DNA from: Ophthalmolycus amberensis
Taxonomy: Eukaryota > Chordata > Actinopteri > Perciformes > Zoarcidae
Direction of reading: 5' to 3'
Assembly: GCA_024529925.1 (NCBI GenBank)
Contig: JAFEUB010000473.1
Location: forward strand, 73,501-137,500
Length of the DNA stretch: 64,000 nucleotides
Shown here: positions 12,663 to 24,510 of the stretch, one piece after another
Layout: each line of letters starts with the position of its first letter
Position numbering within the stretch: the stretch's first letter is position 1
Program-made: the position numbers and the translations under genes
Notes under the pieces: model-generated
The model's input: the letters and a program-made list of their open reading frames with translations, nothing else
Told to the model about the DNA's origin: nothing
Database searches by the model: none

Positions 12663-13256
12663 CCCTTGTCCTACTCCTGGTTTCCTCTCCTCCTTCCTAC
12701 TTCTTGTTTCCTTTCTTCCTCTCCTTCCCTCTCCCCTCCCTACTCCTGGTTTCCTGTCCTCCTCCCTACTTCTTGTTTCCTTTCTTCCCCTCCTCTCCTC
12801 CCTACTCCTGGTTTCCTCTCCTCCTCCCTACTTCTTGTTTCCTTTCTTCCCCTCCTCTCCTCCCTACTCCTGGTTTCCTCTCCTCCTTCCTACTTCTTGT
12901 TTCCTTTCTTCCCCTCCTCTCCTCCCTACTCCTGGTTTCCTCTCCTCCTTCCGACTTCTTGTTTCCTTTCTTCCCCTCCTCTCCTCCCTACTCCTGGTTT
13001 CCTCTCCTCCTTCCTACTTCTTGTTAACTTTCTTCCCCTCCTCTCCTCCCTACTCCTGGTTTCCTGTCCTCTTCCCTACTTCTTGTTTCCTTTCTTCCCC
13101 TCCTCTCCTCCCTACTCCTGGTTTCCTGTCCTCCTCCCTACTTATTGTTTCCTTTCTTCCCCTCCTCTCCTCCCTACTCCTGGTTTCCTGTCCTCCTCCC
13201 TACTTCTTGTTTCCTTTCTTCCCCTCCTCTCCTCCCTACTCCTAGTTTCCTTTCCT
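12663..13256. repeat. 62-bp polypyrimidine minisatellite abutting a splice acceptor
   Basis: The units begin TACTCCTGGTTTCCT and continue almost entirely as C/T; starts at 12,803 and 12,865 show the 62-bp period. About nine copies. The array ends about 10 bp before the acceptor of the exon at 13,267, so the polypyrimidine tract of that exon is effectively about 600 bp long. Confidence 0.95.
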
Positions 13257-13266
13257 CCCCCCTCAG

Positions 13267-13482
13267 GGTCACAGAGACTACACTAACGTCACCTTTGTGA
13301 ACTGCGTCCCTTACCCGCTGTCCAATCCGATGCATCCTAAGATCCACTCGGTGATGATCTTCCTGGTTTACTTCCTGGTTCCTCTGACCATCATCTCGGT
13401 GTATTATTACCACATCGCCCGCACGCTCGTCAAGAGCGCCCACGACATGCCGGGGGAGGTCAGCGAGCACACCAAGAGACAG
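13267..13482 (+). CDS. nmbr: Neuromedin-B receptor-like GPCR, ECL2-TM5-ICL3 exon
   Basis: This exon is 216 nt (72 codons) and is phase 0 at both ends. The acceptor is a long pyrimidine tract ending CCCCCCTCAG at 13,266; the donor is CAG|GTGAGG at 13,483. It starts GHRDYTNVTFVNCVPYP: this carries an N-glycosylation sequon (NVT) and the conserved ECL2 cysteine that pairs with TM3. It continues HPKIHSVMIFLVYFLV into TM5 (LTIISVYYYHIA) and ICL3 (LVKSAHDMPGEVSEHTKRQ). HPKIHS and the triple tyrosine are bombesin-receptor hallmarks. The preceding intron is 1,440 bp and pyrimidine-rich; the following one is about 33.8 kb. The 3' end (KRQ|METRKR) matches the conserved ICL3 intron position of this receptor family. 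Confidence 0.95.
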
Positions 13483-16264
13483 GTGAGGGTGAACACATGA
13501 ATGAAGTGAGGATGAACACATGACTGAAGTGAGGATGAACACATGACTGAAGTGAGGGTGAACACATGACTGCAGTGAGGGTGAACACATGACTAAAGTG
13601 ATGAATGAACACATGACTGAAGTGAGGGTGAACACATGACCGCAGTGAGGGTGAACACATGACTGAAGTGAGGATGAACACATGACTGAAGGTTGAACAC
13701 ATGACTGAAGTGAGGATGAACACATGACTGAAGTGAGGGTGAACACATGACCGCAGTGAGGATGAACACATGACTAAAGTGATGAATGAACACATGACTG
13801 AAGTGAGGATGAACACATGACTGAAGTGAGGGTGAACACATGACTGAAGTGATGAATGAACACATGACTGAAGTGATGAATGAACACATGACTGAAGTGA
13901 TGAATGAACACATGACTGAAGTGAGGATGAACACATGACTGAAGTGATAAATGAACACATGACTGAAGTGAGGGTGAACACATGACTGAAGTGATGATGA
14001 ACACATGACTGAAGAGATGAATGAACACATGACTGAAGTGAGGATGAACACATGACTGAAGTGAGGGTGAACACATGACCGCAGTGAGGGTGAACACATG
14101 ACTAAAGTGATGAATGAACACATGACTGAAGTGAGGGTGAACACATGACCGCAGTGAGGGTGAACACATGACTGAAGTGAGGATGAACACATGACTTAAG
14201 TGAGGGTGAACACATGACCGCAGTGAGGATGAACACATGACTAAAGTGATGAATGAACACATGACTGAAGTGAGGATGAACACATGACTGAAGTGAGGGT
14301 GAACACATGACTGAAGTGATGAATGAACACATGACTGACGTGATGAATGAACACATGACTGAAGTGATGAATGAACACATGACTGAAGTGATGAATGAAC
14401 ACATGACTGAAGTGAGGATGAACACATGACTGAAGTGAGGGTGAACACATGACTAAAGTGATGAATGAACACATGACTGAAGTGATGAATGAACACATGA
14501 CTGAAGTGATGAATGAACACATGACTGAAGTGATGAATGAACACATGACTGAAGTGAGGATGAACACATGACTGAAGTGATAAATGAACACATGACTGAA
14601 GTGAGGGTGAACACATGACTGAAGTGATGATGAACACATGACTGAAGAGATGAATGAACACATGACTGAAGTGATGATGAACACATGACTGAAGTGAGGA
14701 ATGAACACATGACTGAAGAGATGAATGAACACATGACTGAAGTGATGAATGAACACATGACTGAAGTGAGGATGAACACATGACTGAAGTGATAAATGAA
14801 CACATGACTGAAGTGATTAATGAACACATGACTGAAGTGAGGATGAACACATGACTGAAGTGAGGATGAACACATGACTGAAGTGAGGGTGAACACATGA
14901 CTGAAGTGAGGGTGAACACATGACTGAAGTGAGGATGAACACATGACTGAAGTGAGGGTGAACACATGACTGAAGTGAGGATGAACACATGACTGAAGTG
15001 AGGATGAACACATGACTGAAGTGATGAATGAACACATGACTGAAGTGATGAATGAACACATGACTGAAGTGAGGATGAACAGATGACTGAAGTGATGAAT
15101 GAACACATGACTAAAGTGAGGATGAACACATGACTGAAGTGATGAATGAACACATGACTGAAGAGATGAATGAACACATGACTGAAGTGAGGATGAACAC
15201 ATGACTGAAGTGAGGGTGAACACATGACTGAAGTGAGGATGAACACATGACTGAAGTGATGAATGAACACATGACTGAAGTGAGGATGAACACATGACTG
15301 AAGTGAGGATGAACACATGACTGAAGTGATGAATGAACACATGACTGAAGTGATGAATGAACACATGACTGAAGTGATGAATGAACACATGACTGAAGTG
15401 AGGATGAACACATGACTGAAGTGATGAATGAACACATGACTAAAGTGAGGATGAACACATGACTGAAGTGATGAATGAACACATGACTGAAGTGATGAAT
15501 GAACACATGACTGAAGTGAGGATGAACACATGACTGACGTGATGAATGAACACATGACTGAAGTGATGAATGAACACATGACTGAAGTGATGAATGAACA
15601 CATGACTGAAGTGATGAATGAACACATGACTGAAGTGAGGATGAACACATGACTGAAGTGATGAATGAACACATCACTGAAGTGATGAATGAACACATGA
15701 CTGAAGTGAGGATGAACACATGACTGAAGTGATGAATGAACACATAACTGAAGTGATGAATGAACACATGACTGAAGTGATGATGAACACATGACTGAAG
15801 AGATGAATGAACACATGACTGAAGTGATGATGAACACATGACTGAAGTGAGGATGATCACATGACTGAAGAGATGAATGAACACATGACTGAAGAGATGA
15901 ATGAACACATGACTGAAGTGATGATGAACACATGACTGAAGTGAGGATGAACACATGACTGAAGTGATGATGAACACATGACTGAAGTGAGGATGAACAC
16001 ATGACTGAAGTGATGATGAACACATGACTGAAGTGAGGATGAACACATGACTGAAGTGATGATGAACACATGACTGAAGTGAGGATGAACACATGACTGA
16101 AGGGATGATGAACACATGACTGAAGAGATGAATGAACACATGACTGAAGTGATGAATGAACACATGACTGAAGTGATGGATGAACACATGACTGAAGAGA
16201 TGAATGAACACATGACTGAAGTGATGGATGAACACATGACTGAAGTGATGATGAACACATGACT
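13483..16264. repeat. 23-25-bp minisatellite beginning at the NMBR 5' splice site (about 115 copies)
   Basis: The units are GAACACATGACTGAAGTGAG plus GAT/GGT, or GTGATGAAT variants. The first unit starts within the intron donor itself: CAG|GTGAGGGTGAACACATG. Many units keep AAGTGAGG, one base different from the true donor AGGTGAGG. Long minus-strand frames (up to 828 codons) arise because stops are rare in the unit; they are not genes. Confidence 0.96.
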
Positions 16265-17441
16265 CTGCTGTGTTTGAGGCTCTGTCATTCTAAGAGTTTG
16301 GTTCTTATCTGTTTATCTGGAAACGTGACGATTGAAGAAAGAAGCAGATTCTCCACAAACTGATCTTCTGATTTGATATCCACACGCAGCCTGATGTTCT
16401 TTCCTGACTGCGTTCACGGCAGTTTGTGGCGACGACATCGAAGAAAAGCAATGAGAAATGGATAAAAACATAAATATGTTGCTGATTGTGCACCACGGTC
16501 CTTAAAATCATGTCAACAACATATGAAATGGTTAAACTAAAGAGTCGATGCTGCACATTTTAAAAGGTTTATTTCTTCAGATTTCAGTCCAGTTCAGGTG
16601 GTTTAGCGACAGCTGCGGTGAGAGGTGTAACAGCAGGTGTGTTTTAATAATAGCATATAAATATCTCAGCGGGCAGCTTGGACGTCCTGCTGTGTCTCTG
16701 AGGGTCACTACCATAATAATCACTGTTGATGACATATATTCATACGTTTGATCAACACAGTCGGTTCACACTCGCCTGCTGCTGCTCCGGGTTTCTCCTT
16801 CAACAGAGAACCTGCTAATATTCACGCAGTACTTTCTGCTGTTTCCCATTTCTTTTGTCTGGATGATGATGAAAAGCTTGAGTTGTGCTTCAGGAAAAGA
16901 AGCAGATTTTATTTGCCGAATGTTTCGTTTCAGACCGAGCGCTGAACAACCTGTACTTTAGTGATTTATGAACCCACGAGCACTGGGCACGTGTACCAAA
17001 TAAAGAATCCAATCAACTCCAGCATCAGCTGCTCAACGTCCTTTGTGGCGCGGTCATTGTGAGCGAATAGAACGATGGAGTGTGAAAAAAGTCAAGACGC
17101 TGCGTCGCATCACTCGCAGACAATCAGGACGTTCCAGTCGGAAACAATGAAGCAGCCAATCAGTGCTCTCCTTCTCTGAAACAGGAAACCAAGACACGAT
17201 AGGAAGCTTTATTTCAAGCATTGGAGGGAGAGCAGCGGTGTATAAATACACGACGACGTAGAACATACAGGCCACACCCTCCTGAGACACTTCCTGGCTG
17301 CACCTGATTGGATGAACACGTTCACTGGTGCGTTATCTCAACGTCTTCTCACAACGGATGATATGATGCAAACTACAGAAGCGGAGTTTCGTACATAAGT
17401 TACTAATCAGTCCACGTTGACTTCTTGCTTCTTGTTTTATA
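16265..17441. other. Intronic unique sequence
   Basis: There is no recognised gene or repeat. It contains no exon-like frame with credible splice sites. Confidence 0.6.
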
Positions 17442-20400
17442 CTTCCTGGTTTATGATTACGTGGATAACAACAAATAGATTTTGTGGGATATCTACGAGT
17501 TACAGCGCATCATCATCATCATCATCATCATCATCAGTAGGTGAAGCTACGAACGCTGCTTACGGATTTCAAACCGGACCAACATGGCGGCTCGTTGGAA
17601 GCTTTCTAATGACTTGAGTCAGACTAATAACTAGTGAGCCCGTACTTCAGACGGGACCTGGACTTCAGACGGGACCTGGACTTCAGACGGGACCTGGACT
17701 TCAGACGAGACCTGGACTGGAGCTAGTTCCAGCAGGTAAAGGTAGTTATGATGCTTTGACTCCATTAACTGGAGGCTTCATCCTAAAGAAGCACTTTCAT
17801 CCTGAAGGGAAGCTCATCTCTGTGGCTCTGCAGGTCTGAAAGGACACTTTGCAGAGACGTCGACCCGGATGAACTCGGGGTTAATGGAGAGTCGCCGACT
17901 AACACACGGTGAATCAACTGGTGACGCTGAGAGCTGAGAGAGGAGGAGGCTCATCAGAGACGCTTGCTGAGCCGTGAAAACACTCTGCCGGTCGGTTAGT
18001 GTGAAGCACGGACGCCTGCTTCATTCTGCAGCTGCAGGGGACGCCCCCATCCCTGTCTGAGCCATACGTGTTCATATCAATGAGCAGTGGACACACAGTG
18101 AGTCTGAGGAGATCTCTGAGAGCAATACAAACTCAACCATATGGACACATGTATGTGGACGCCCAGCATTCGTAGCAACACCTTCGAAAAATAACCTAAT
18201 GATGAACCAGGAAGTATAAAGACCATCAAATCACTCAGCGGGCGGCAGGAAGTGGAGCTGGATGGGTCCAACAAACAGCCACGAGCCCGCTGAAATAAGA
18301 TGGAAAGGAACTCTTAAAGCTACAGCATACAATTATACTGTACACCGTTGTTGGGGTCTGGCGCCATCTTCTGGCTGGCTGAGCTCCTCACATGCTTTCC
18401 TTCCTGACCAAGCTCTGACATGAAGTCCGACCCTTGCCCCCCTGAGATGACCGCACCTCCCGCCTTCGGCCACAGCTGAAGCGGACCCTTCATTGGCTGA
18501 CCAGCAGCCTCCCGCTGTGCGTAAGACCCGCTTATAAGCACCCACACAGCGATATTCATCCTCTTCGCCCTGGGACCCGTCCTTGGACATATGAAGACAC
18601 ACCAGCCTCCTACCTCCAGCACGACGCTGGCAACCGAAGGCCACGAGGGAGCCGCGGCCCTCAAACCCTCAAACCCTCATCAAACCCTGTCAGGTCACAA
18701 AGCCATTTCGCTGGTCGAAACAGCCGTGTTTTCTTTTTCTGAGTTAAGGCCCCTTACTCCGCTGGGACGAATCCCTTCCACGATTCCTTCCCGCTTTTTC
18801 TTTTGTGTGCACATTCCGGCAGGAAGAAGATTGAACCGTCTCTCTCCCCGATGAATTCCCGGCAGGACCACGTCGGCTGAGCCGAAGGTAAATCATCCTC
18901 CCTGCAGCGAGGATTGACCGGACCTGCGCTGGCTCCAAAGCGAGCCACGCCACCACGGACCGAACCGCACCAGCGCAAGAGCCGTGCGAGAAGCAGCCCC
19001 GCTCATCAGCCGGGCTGCTAGCAGCCCTCCGCCTTTTTCTTCTGAAGAGACCTCAGCACACTCCCTCAACGGACCACTCTCCCCGTTGCAAAGAAGCGTC
19101 TTACAGTAAGGTTCCTGGTGTCTGGGCATAGCTTAGCTTAAATTAACCTAAGTTTAATTCAGGTCATTCATTTATATGTTGATATTTCCGTGTTTTTGTG
19201 TGTTTAAGTTACTGTCGCGCGATATCGAGGTATTGCGCAACTCCTCGCGGACCACAAGATCCGCTCTATGGTGCATTCCCGTATTCTGTTTGTGTTAAGA
19301 CACTGTCGCATTATACGGGGGTATTTACGCAATCATTACGGACCAGAGAAGCTCCGTGTGTTGTGTATTAACTGCTATGACTGTTTTGCTTGGGATTTAT
19401 TTTGACTTATTTCATTTCACTAGCTTAGGCCCCCACCTCGGCCAGAGCGAGCCTTCGTCGGTTGTTTGGAGTGTGAGGAATGGTTGATGGAGATGTGGCC
19501 TGCTGCAGTTTGGGGGGGGCTTGGCTGAGGGTCCACTGCGGCTCCCGGGCCTTGCAGAACCCCCAAAATAAGCCTGTGCGCTGGTCGGCAAGAACGGGTG
19601 AGGATTTGTGGGTCTAGAGACGGCGTTGGATGTGGCCGAACCGCTGTTGGACGGGTGTCTGCAGGAGGGCTGGACTCCTGGAATGGGAACGAGAAGCCAT
19701 GGCTTTGCGGTGGCCCAGACGTGAGCTGCATGGAGGAGGCTACTATGGTTCCGATTTCATAGCATGGGGGGAAACGACTTGGCATCTGCTTGCAAGGTCC
19801 GAGGCTGGTCTACGGCCACGTCGGCCGTCGTGGAAAACCCCCAGAAGACGGCAGGGGGAGCGGCATCGTTGTTGGCCAATATGTGGGTCCATCGCTGGAA
19901 GTGGGCGGGGTGGGGTCACTGGCATCCCGGTGCCCGGTGTCCCGGCAAGTTGCCTTCTCGTTCTAGGAAAAGCGGAATAGGGGAGGGGGACAGAGGAGAG
20001 GGAACCTGGCAACCCGGTGCCAGGCCTTAGAGGGGGACAGAGGCAAGAAGACCTGGCAACCCGGTGCCAGGAATCTGCCTAGTAGGAAAAGCGGAATAGG
20101 GGGGAGGGACAGAGGAGAGGGAACCTGGCAGCCCGGTGCCAGGCCTTAGAGGGGGACAGAGGCAAGGAGACCCGGCAACCCGGTGCCAGGAATCTGCCTA
20201 GTGGGAAGAGTATGCGCAGTAGGAAAAGCGGGATGGGGGAGGGGGACAGGGGAGAGGGAACCTGGCAGCCCGGTGCCAGGACTTAGAGAGGGGGACAGAG
20301 GCAAGGAGACCTGGCAACCCGGTGCCAGGAATCTGCCTAGTGGGAGGAGTATGCGTAGTAGGAAAGCGGCGTAGGGGACAGAGGAGAGGGAACCTGGCAG

Positions 20401-20935
20401 CCCGGTGCCAGGACTTAGAGAGGGGGACAGAGGCAAGGAGACCTGGCAACCCGGTGCCAGGAATCTGCCTAGTGGGAGGAGTATGCGTAGTAGGAAAGCG
20501 GCATAGGGGACAGAGGAGAGGGAACCTGGCAGCCCGGTGCCAGGACTTAGAGAGGGGGACAGAGGCAAGGAGACCTGGCAACCTGGTGCCCGGCGTGACT
20601 TTGGAAAGGTTGGAGGAGTTGGCACGGTGTGCTTCGTAGCGTCGACTCCCTTTCCCCTTGCTTCTCTTTTTCCCTTGGTGGTGGTGGAGGGGGATGGGAG
20701 GTGAGGCGCTGCGACCTGGCCACCCGGAACTTGTGGGTTGGGGGGTGGAGCCTCGGGGTGCGAGGCGGCGTCACGGTCGTTGGCGTCGCGCCGGAGTGAT
20801 TGCATGCAGGTGCGTCGTGTTTGTTTGTTTTTCCTAACGTGGCTTTGGGATAGTTGTGAGGAGCTTGTTGCGTCGGTGCTCTGCAGGCGGACTGTGGTGG
20901 AGTTGGCGATCAGCTGGCGCGTCTCGATCAGCTGG
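17442..20935. repeat. 3.48-kb tandem unit, copy 1
   Basis: The unit begins CTTCCTGGTTTATGATTACG and contains, in order: a (CAT)n tract; a short 18-bp repeat (ACTTCAGACGGGACCTGG); a mid portion with a TATAAG motif (about 18,533) on the plus strand; two diverged ~100-bp direct repeats around 19,200-19,380; a block of ~130-bp subrepeats (about 19,980-20,590) with hairpins CCTGGCA...TGCCAGG; and a GC-rich end. No frame looks like a transposase, reverse transcriptase or capsid protein. It is most likely a non-autonomous mobile-element derivative. Confidence 0.93.
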
Positions 20936-23900
20936 CTTCCTGGTTTATGATTACGTGGATAACAACAAATAGATTTTGTGGGATATCTACGAGTTACAGC
21001 GCATCATCATCATCATCATCATCATCATCAGTAGGTGAAGCTACGAACACTGCTTACGGATTTCAAACCGGACCAACATAGCGGCTCGTTGGAAGCTTTC
21101 TAATGACTTGAGTCAGACTAATAACTAGTGAGCCCGTACTTCAGACGGGACCTGGACTTCAGACGGGACCTGGACTTCAGACGAGACCTGGACTGGAGCT
21201 AGTTCCAGCAGGTAAAGGTAGTTATGATGCTTTGACTCCATTAACTGGAGGCTTCATCCTAAAGAAGCACTTTCATCCTGAAGGGAAGCTCATCTCTGTG
21301 GCTCTGCAGGTCTGAAAGGACACTTTGCAGAGACGTCGACCCGGATGAACTCGGGGTTAATGGAGAGTCGCCGACTAACACACGGTGAATCAACTGGTGA
21401 CGCTGAGAGCTGAGAGAGGAGGAGGCTCATCAGAGACGCTTGCTGAGCCGTGAAAACACTCTGCCGGTCGGTTAGTGTGAAGCACGGACGCCTGCTTCAT
21501 TCTGCAGCTGCAGGGGACGCCCCCATCCCTGTCTGAGCCATACGTGTTCATATCAATGAGCAGTGGACACACAGTGAGTCTGAGGAGATCTCTGAGAGCA
21601 ATACAAACTCAACCATATGGACACATGTATGTGGACGCCCAGCATTCGTAGCAACACCTTCGAAAAATAACCTAATGATGAACCAGGAAGTATAAAGACC
21701 ATCAAATCACTCAGCGGGCGGCAGGAAGTGGAGCTGGATGGGTCCAACAAACAGCCACGAGCCCGCTGAAATAAGATGGAAAGGAACTCTTAAAGCTACA
21801 GCATACAATTATACTGTACACCGTTGTTGGGGTCTGGCGCCATCTTCTGGCTGGCTGAGCTCCTCACATGCTTTCCTTCCTGACCAAGCTCTGACATGAA
21901 GTCTGACCCTTGCCCCCCTGAGATGACCGCACCTCCCGCCTTCGGCCACAGCTGAAGCGGACCCTTCATTGGCTGACCAGCAGCCTCCCGCTGTGCGTAA
22001 GACCCGCTTATAAGCACCCACACAGCGATATTCATCCTCTTCGCCCTGGGACCCGTCCTTGGACATATGAAGACACACCAGCCTCCTACCTCCAGCACGA
22101 CGCTGGCAACCGAAGGCCACGAGGGAGCCGCGGCCCTCAAACCCTCAAACCCTCATCAAACCCTGTCAGGTCACAAAGCCATTTCGCTGGTCGAAACGGC
22201 CGTGTTTTCTTTTTCTGAGTTAAGGCCCCTTACTCCGCTGGGACGAATCCCTTCCACGATTCCTTCCCGCTTTTTCTTTTGTGTGCACATTCCGGCAGGA
22301 AGAAGATTGAACCGTCTCTCTCCCCGATGAATTCCCGGCAGGACCACGTCGCCTGAGCCGAAGGTAAATCATCCTCCCTGCAGCGAGGATTGACCGGACC
22401 TGCGCTGGCTCCAAAGCGAGCCACGCCACCACGGACCGAACCGCACCAGCGCAAGAGCCGTGCGAGAAGCAGCCCCGCTCATCAGCCGGGCTGCTAGCAG
22501 CCCTCCGCCTTTTTCTTCTGAAGAGACCTCAGCACACTCCCTCAACGGACCACTCTCCCCGTTGCAAAGAAGCGTCTTACAGTAAGGTTCCTGGTGTCTG
22601 GGCATAGCTTAGCTTAAATTAACCTAAGTTTAATTCAGGTCATTCATTTATATGTTGATATTCCCGTGTTTTTGTGTGTTTAAGTTACTGTCGCGCGATA
22701 TCGAGGTATTGCGCAACTCCTCGCGGACCACAAGATCCGCTCTATGGTGCATTCCCGTATTCTGTTTGTGTTAAGACACTGTCGCATTATACGGGGGTAT
22801 TTACGCAATCATTACGGACCAGAGAAGCTCCGTGTGTTGTGTATTAACTGCTATGACTGTTTTGCTTGGGATTTATTTTGACTTATTTCATTTCACTAGC
22901 TTAGGCCCCCACCTCGGCCAGAGCGAGCCTTCGTCGGTTGTTTGGAGTGTGAGGAATGGTTGATGGAGATGTGGCCTGCTGCAGTTTGGGGGAGGCTTGG
23001 CTGAGGGTCCACTGCGGCTCCCGGGCCTTGCAGAACCCCCAAAATAAGCCTGTGCGCTGGTCGGCAAGAACGGGTGAGGATTTGTGGGTCTAGAGACGGC
23101 GTTGGATGTGGCCGAACCGCTGTTGGACGGGTGTCTGCAGGAGGGTTGGACTCCTGGAATGGGAACGAGAAGCCATGGCTTTGCGGTGGCCCAGACGTGA
23201 GCTGCATGGAGGAGGCTACTATGGTTCCGATTTCATAGCATGGGGGGAAACGACTTGGCATCTGCTTGCAAGGTCCGAGGCTGGTCTACGGCCACGTCGG
23301 CCGTCGTGGAAAACCCCCAGAAGACGGCAGGGGGAGCGGCATCGTTGTTGGCCAATATGTGGGTCCATCGCTGGAAGTGGGCGGGGTGGGGTCACTGGCA
23401 TCCCGGTGCCCGGTGTCCCGGCAAGTTGCCTTCTCGTTCTAGGAAAAGCGGAATAGGGGAGGGGGACAGAGGAGAGGGAACCTGGCAACCCGGTGCCAGG
23501 CCTTAGAGGGGGACAGAGGCAAGAAGACCTGGCAACCCGGTGCCAGGAATCTGCCTAGTAGGAAAAGCGGAATAGGGGGGGGGGGACAGAGGAGAGGGAA
23601 CCTGGCAGCCCGGTGCCAGGCCTTAGAGGGGGACAGAGGCAAGGAGACCCGGCAACCCGGTGCCAGGAATCTGCCTAGTGGGAAGAGTATGCGCAGTAGG
23701 AAAAGCGGGATGGGGGAGGGGGACAGGGGAGAGGGAACCTGGCAGCCCGGTGCCAGGACTTAGAGAGGGGGACAGAGGCAAGGAGACCTGGCAACCCGGT
23801 GCCAGGAATCTGCCTAGTGGGAGGAGTATGCGTAGTAGGAAAGCGGCGTAGGGGACAGAGGAGAGGGAACCTGGCAGCCCGGTGCCAGGACTTAGAGAGG

Positions 23901-24412
23901 GGGACAGAGGCAAGGAGACCTGGCAACCCGGTGCCAGGAATCTGCCTAGTGGGAGGAGTGTGCGTAGTAGGAAAGCGGCATAGGGGACAGAGGAGAGGGA
24001 ACCTGGCAGCCCGGTGCCAGGACTTAGAGAGGGGGACAGAGGCAAGGAGACCTGGCAACCTGGTGCCCGGCGTGACTTTGGAAAGGTTGGAGGAGTTGGC
24101 ACGGTGTGCTTCGTAGCGTCGACTCCCTTTCTCCTTGCTTCTCTTTTTCCCTTGGTGGTGGTGGAGGGGGATGGGAGGTGAGGCGCTGCGACCTGGCCAC
24201 CCGGAACTTGTGGGTTGGGGGGTGGAGCCTCGGGGTGCGAGGCGGCGTCACGGTCGTTGGCGTCGCGCCGGAGTGATTGCATGCAGGTGCGTCGTGTTTG
24301 TTTGTTTTTCCTAACGTGGCTTTGGGATAGTTGTGAGGAGCTTGTTGCGTCGGTGCTCTGCAGGCGGACTGTGGTGGAGTTGGCGATCAGCTGGCGCGTC
24401 TCGATCAGCTGG
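20936..24412. repeat. 3.48-kb tandem unit, copy 2
   Basis: Near-identical to copy 1 over its whole length, with isolated substitutions (for example AACACTG for AACGCTG near the start, and TAGCGG in place of TGGCGG). It has two rather than three ACTTCAGACGGGACCTGG subrepeats before the variant one. The junction with copy 1 is CAGCTGG|CTTCCTGG. Confidence 0.93.
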
Positions 24413-24478
24413 CTTCCTGGTTTATGATTACGTGGATAACAACAAATAGATTTTGTGGGATATCTACGAGTTACAGCG

Positions 24479-24510
<32 letters not shown>

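Noticed and set aside
12423..13286. 287-codon plus-strand frame rich in Leu/Ser/Pro
   Set aside because: It is the intronic pyrimidine array; the true exon at 13,267 uses its own acceptor and conserved receptor sequence.
13774..16260. 828-codon minus-strand frame
   Set aside because: It is produced by the 23-25-bp array; there is no non-repeat domain and several overlapping frames are equally open.
13483..16264. CRISPR-like array of regularly spaced repeats
   Set aside because: Units are contiguous and have no unique spacers; the genome is a vertebrate.
20146..20805. 219-codon minus-strand frame repeated in all four 3.48-kb units
   Set aside because: It is made of hairpin subrepeats; Pro/Leu-rich with no domain. 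Its recurrence reflects unit duplication, not selection.
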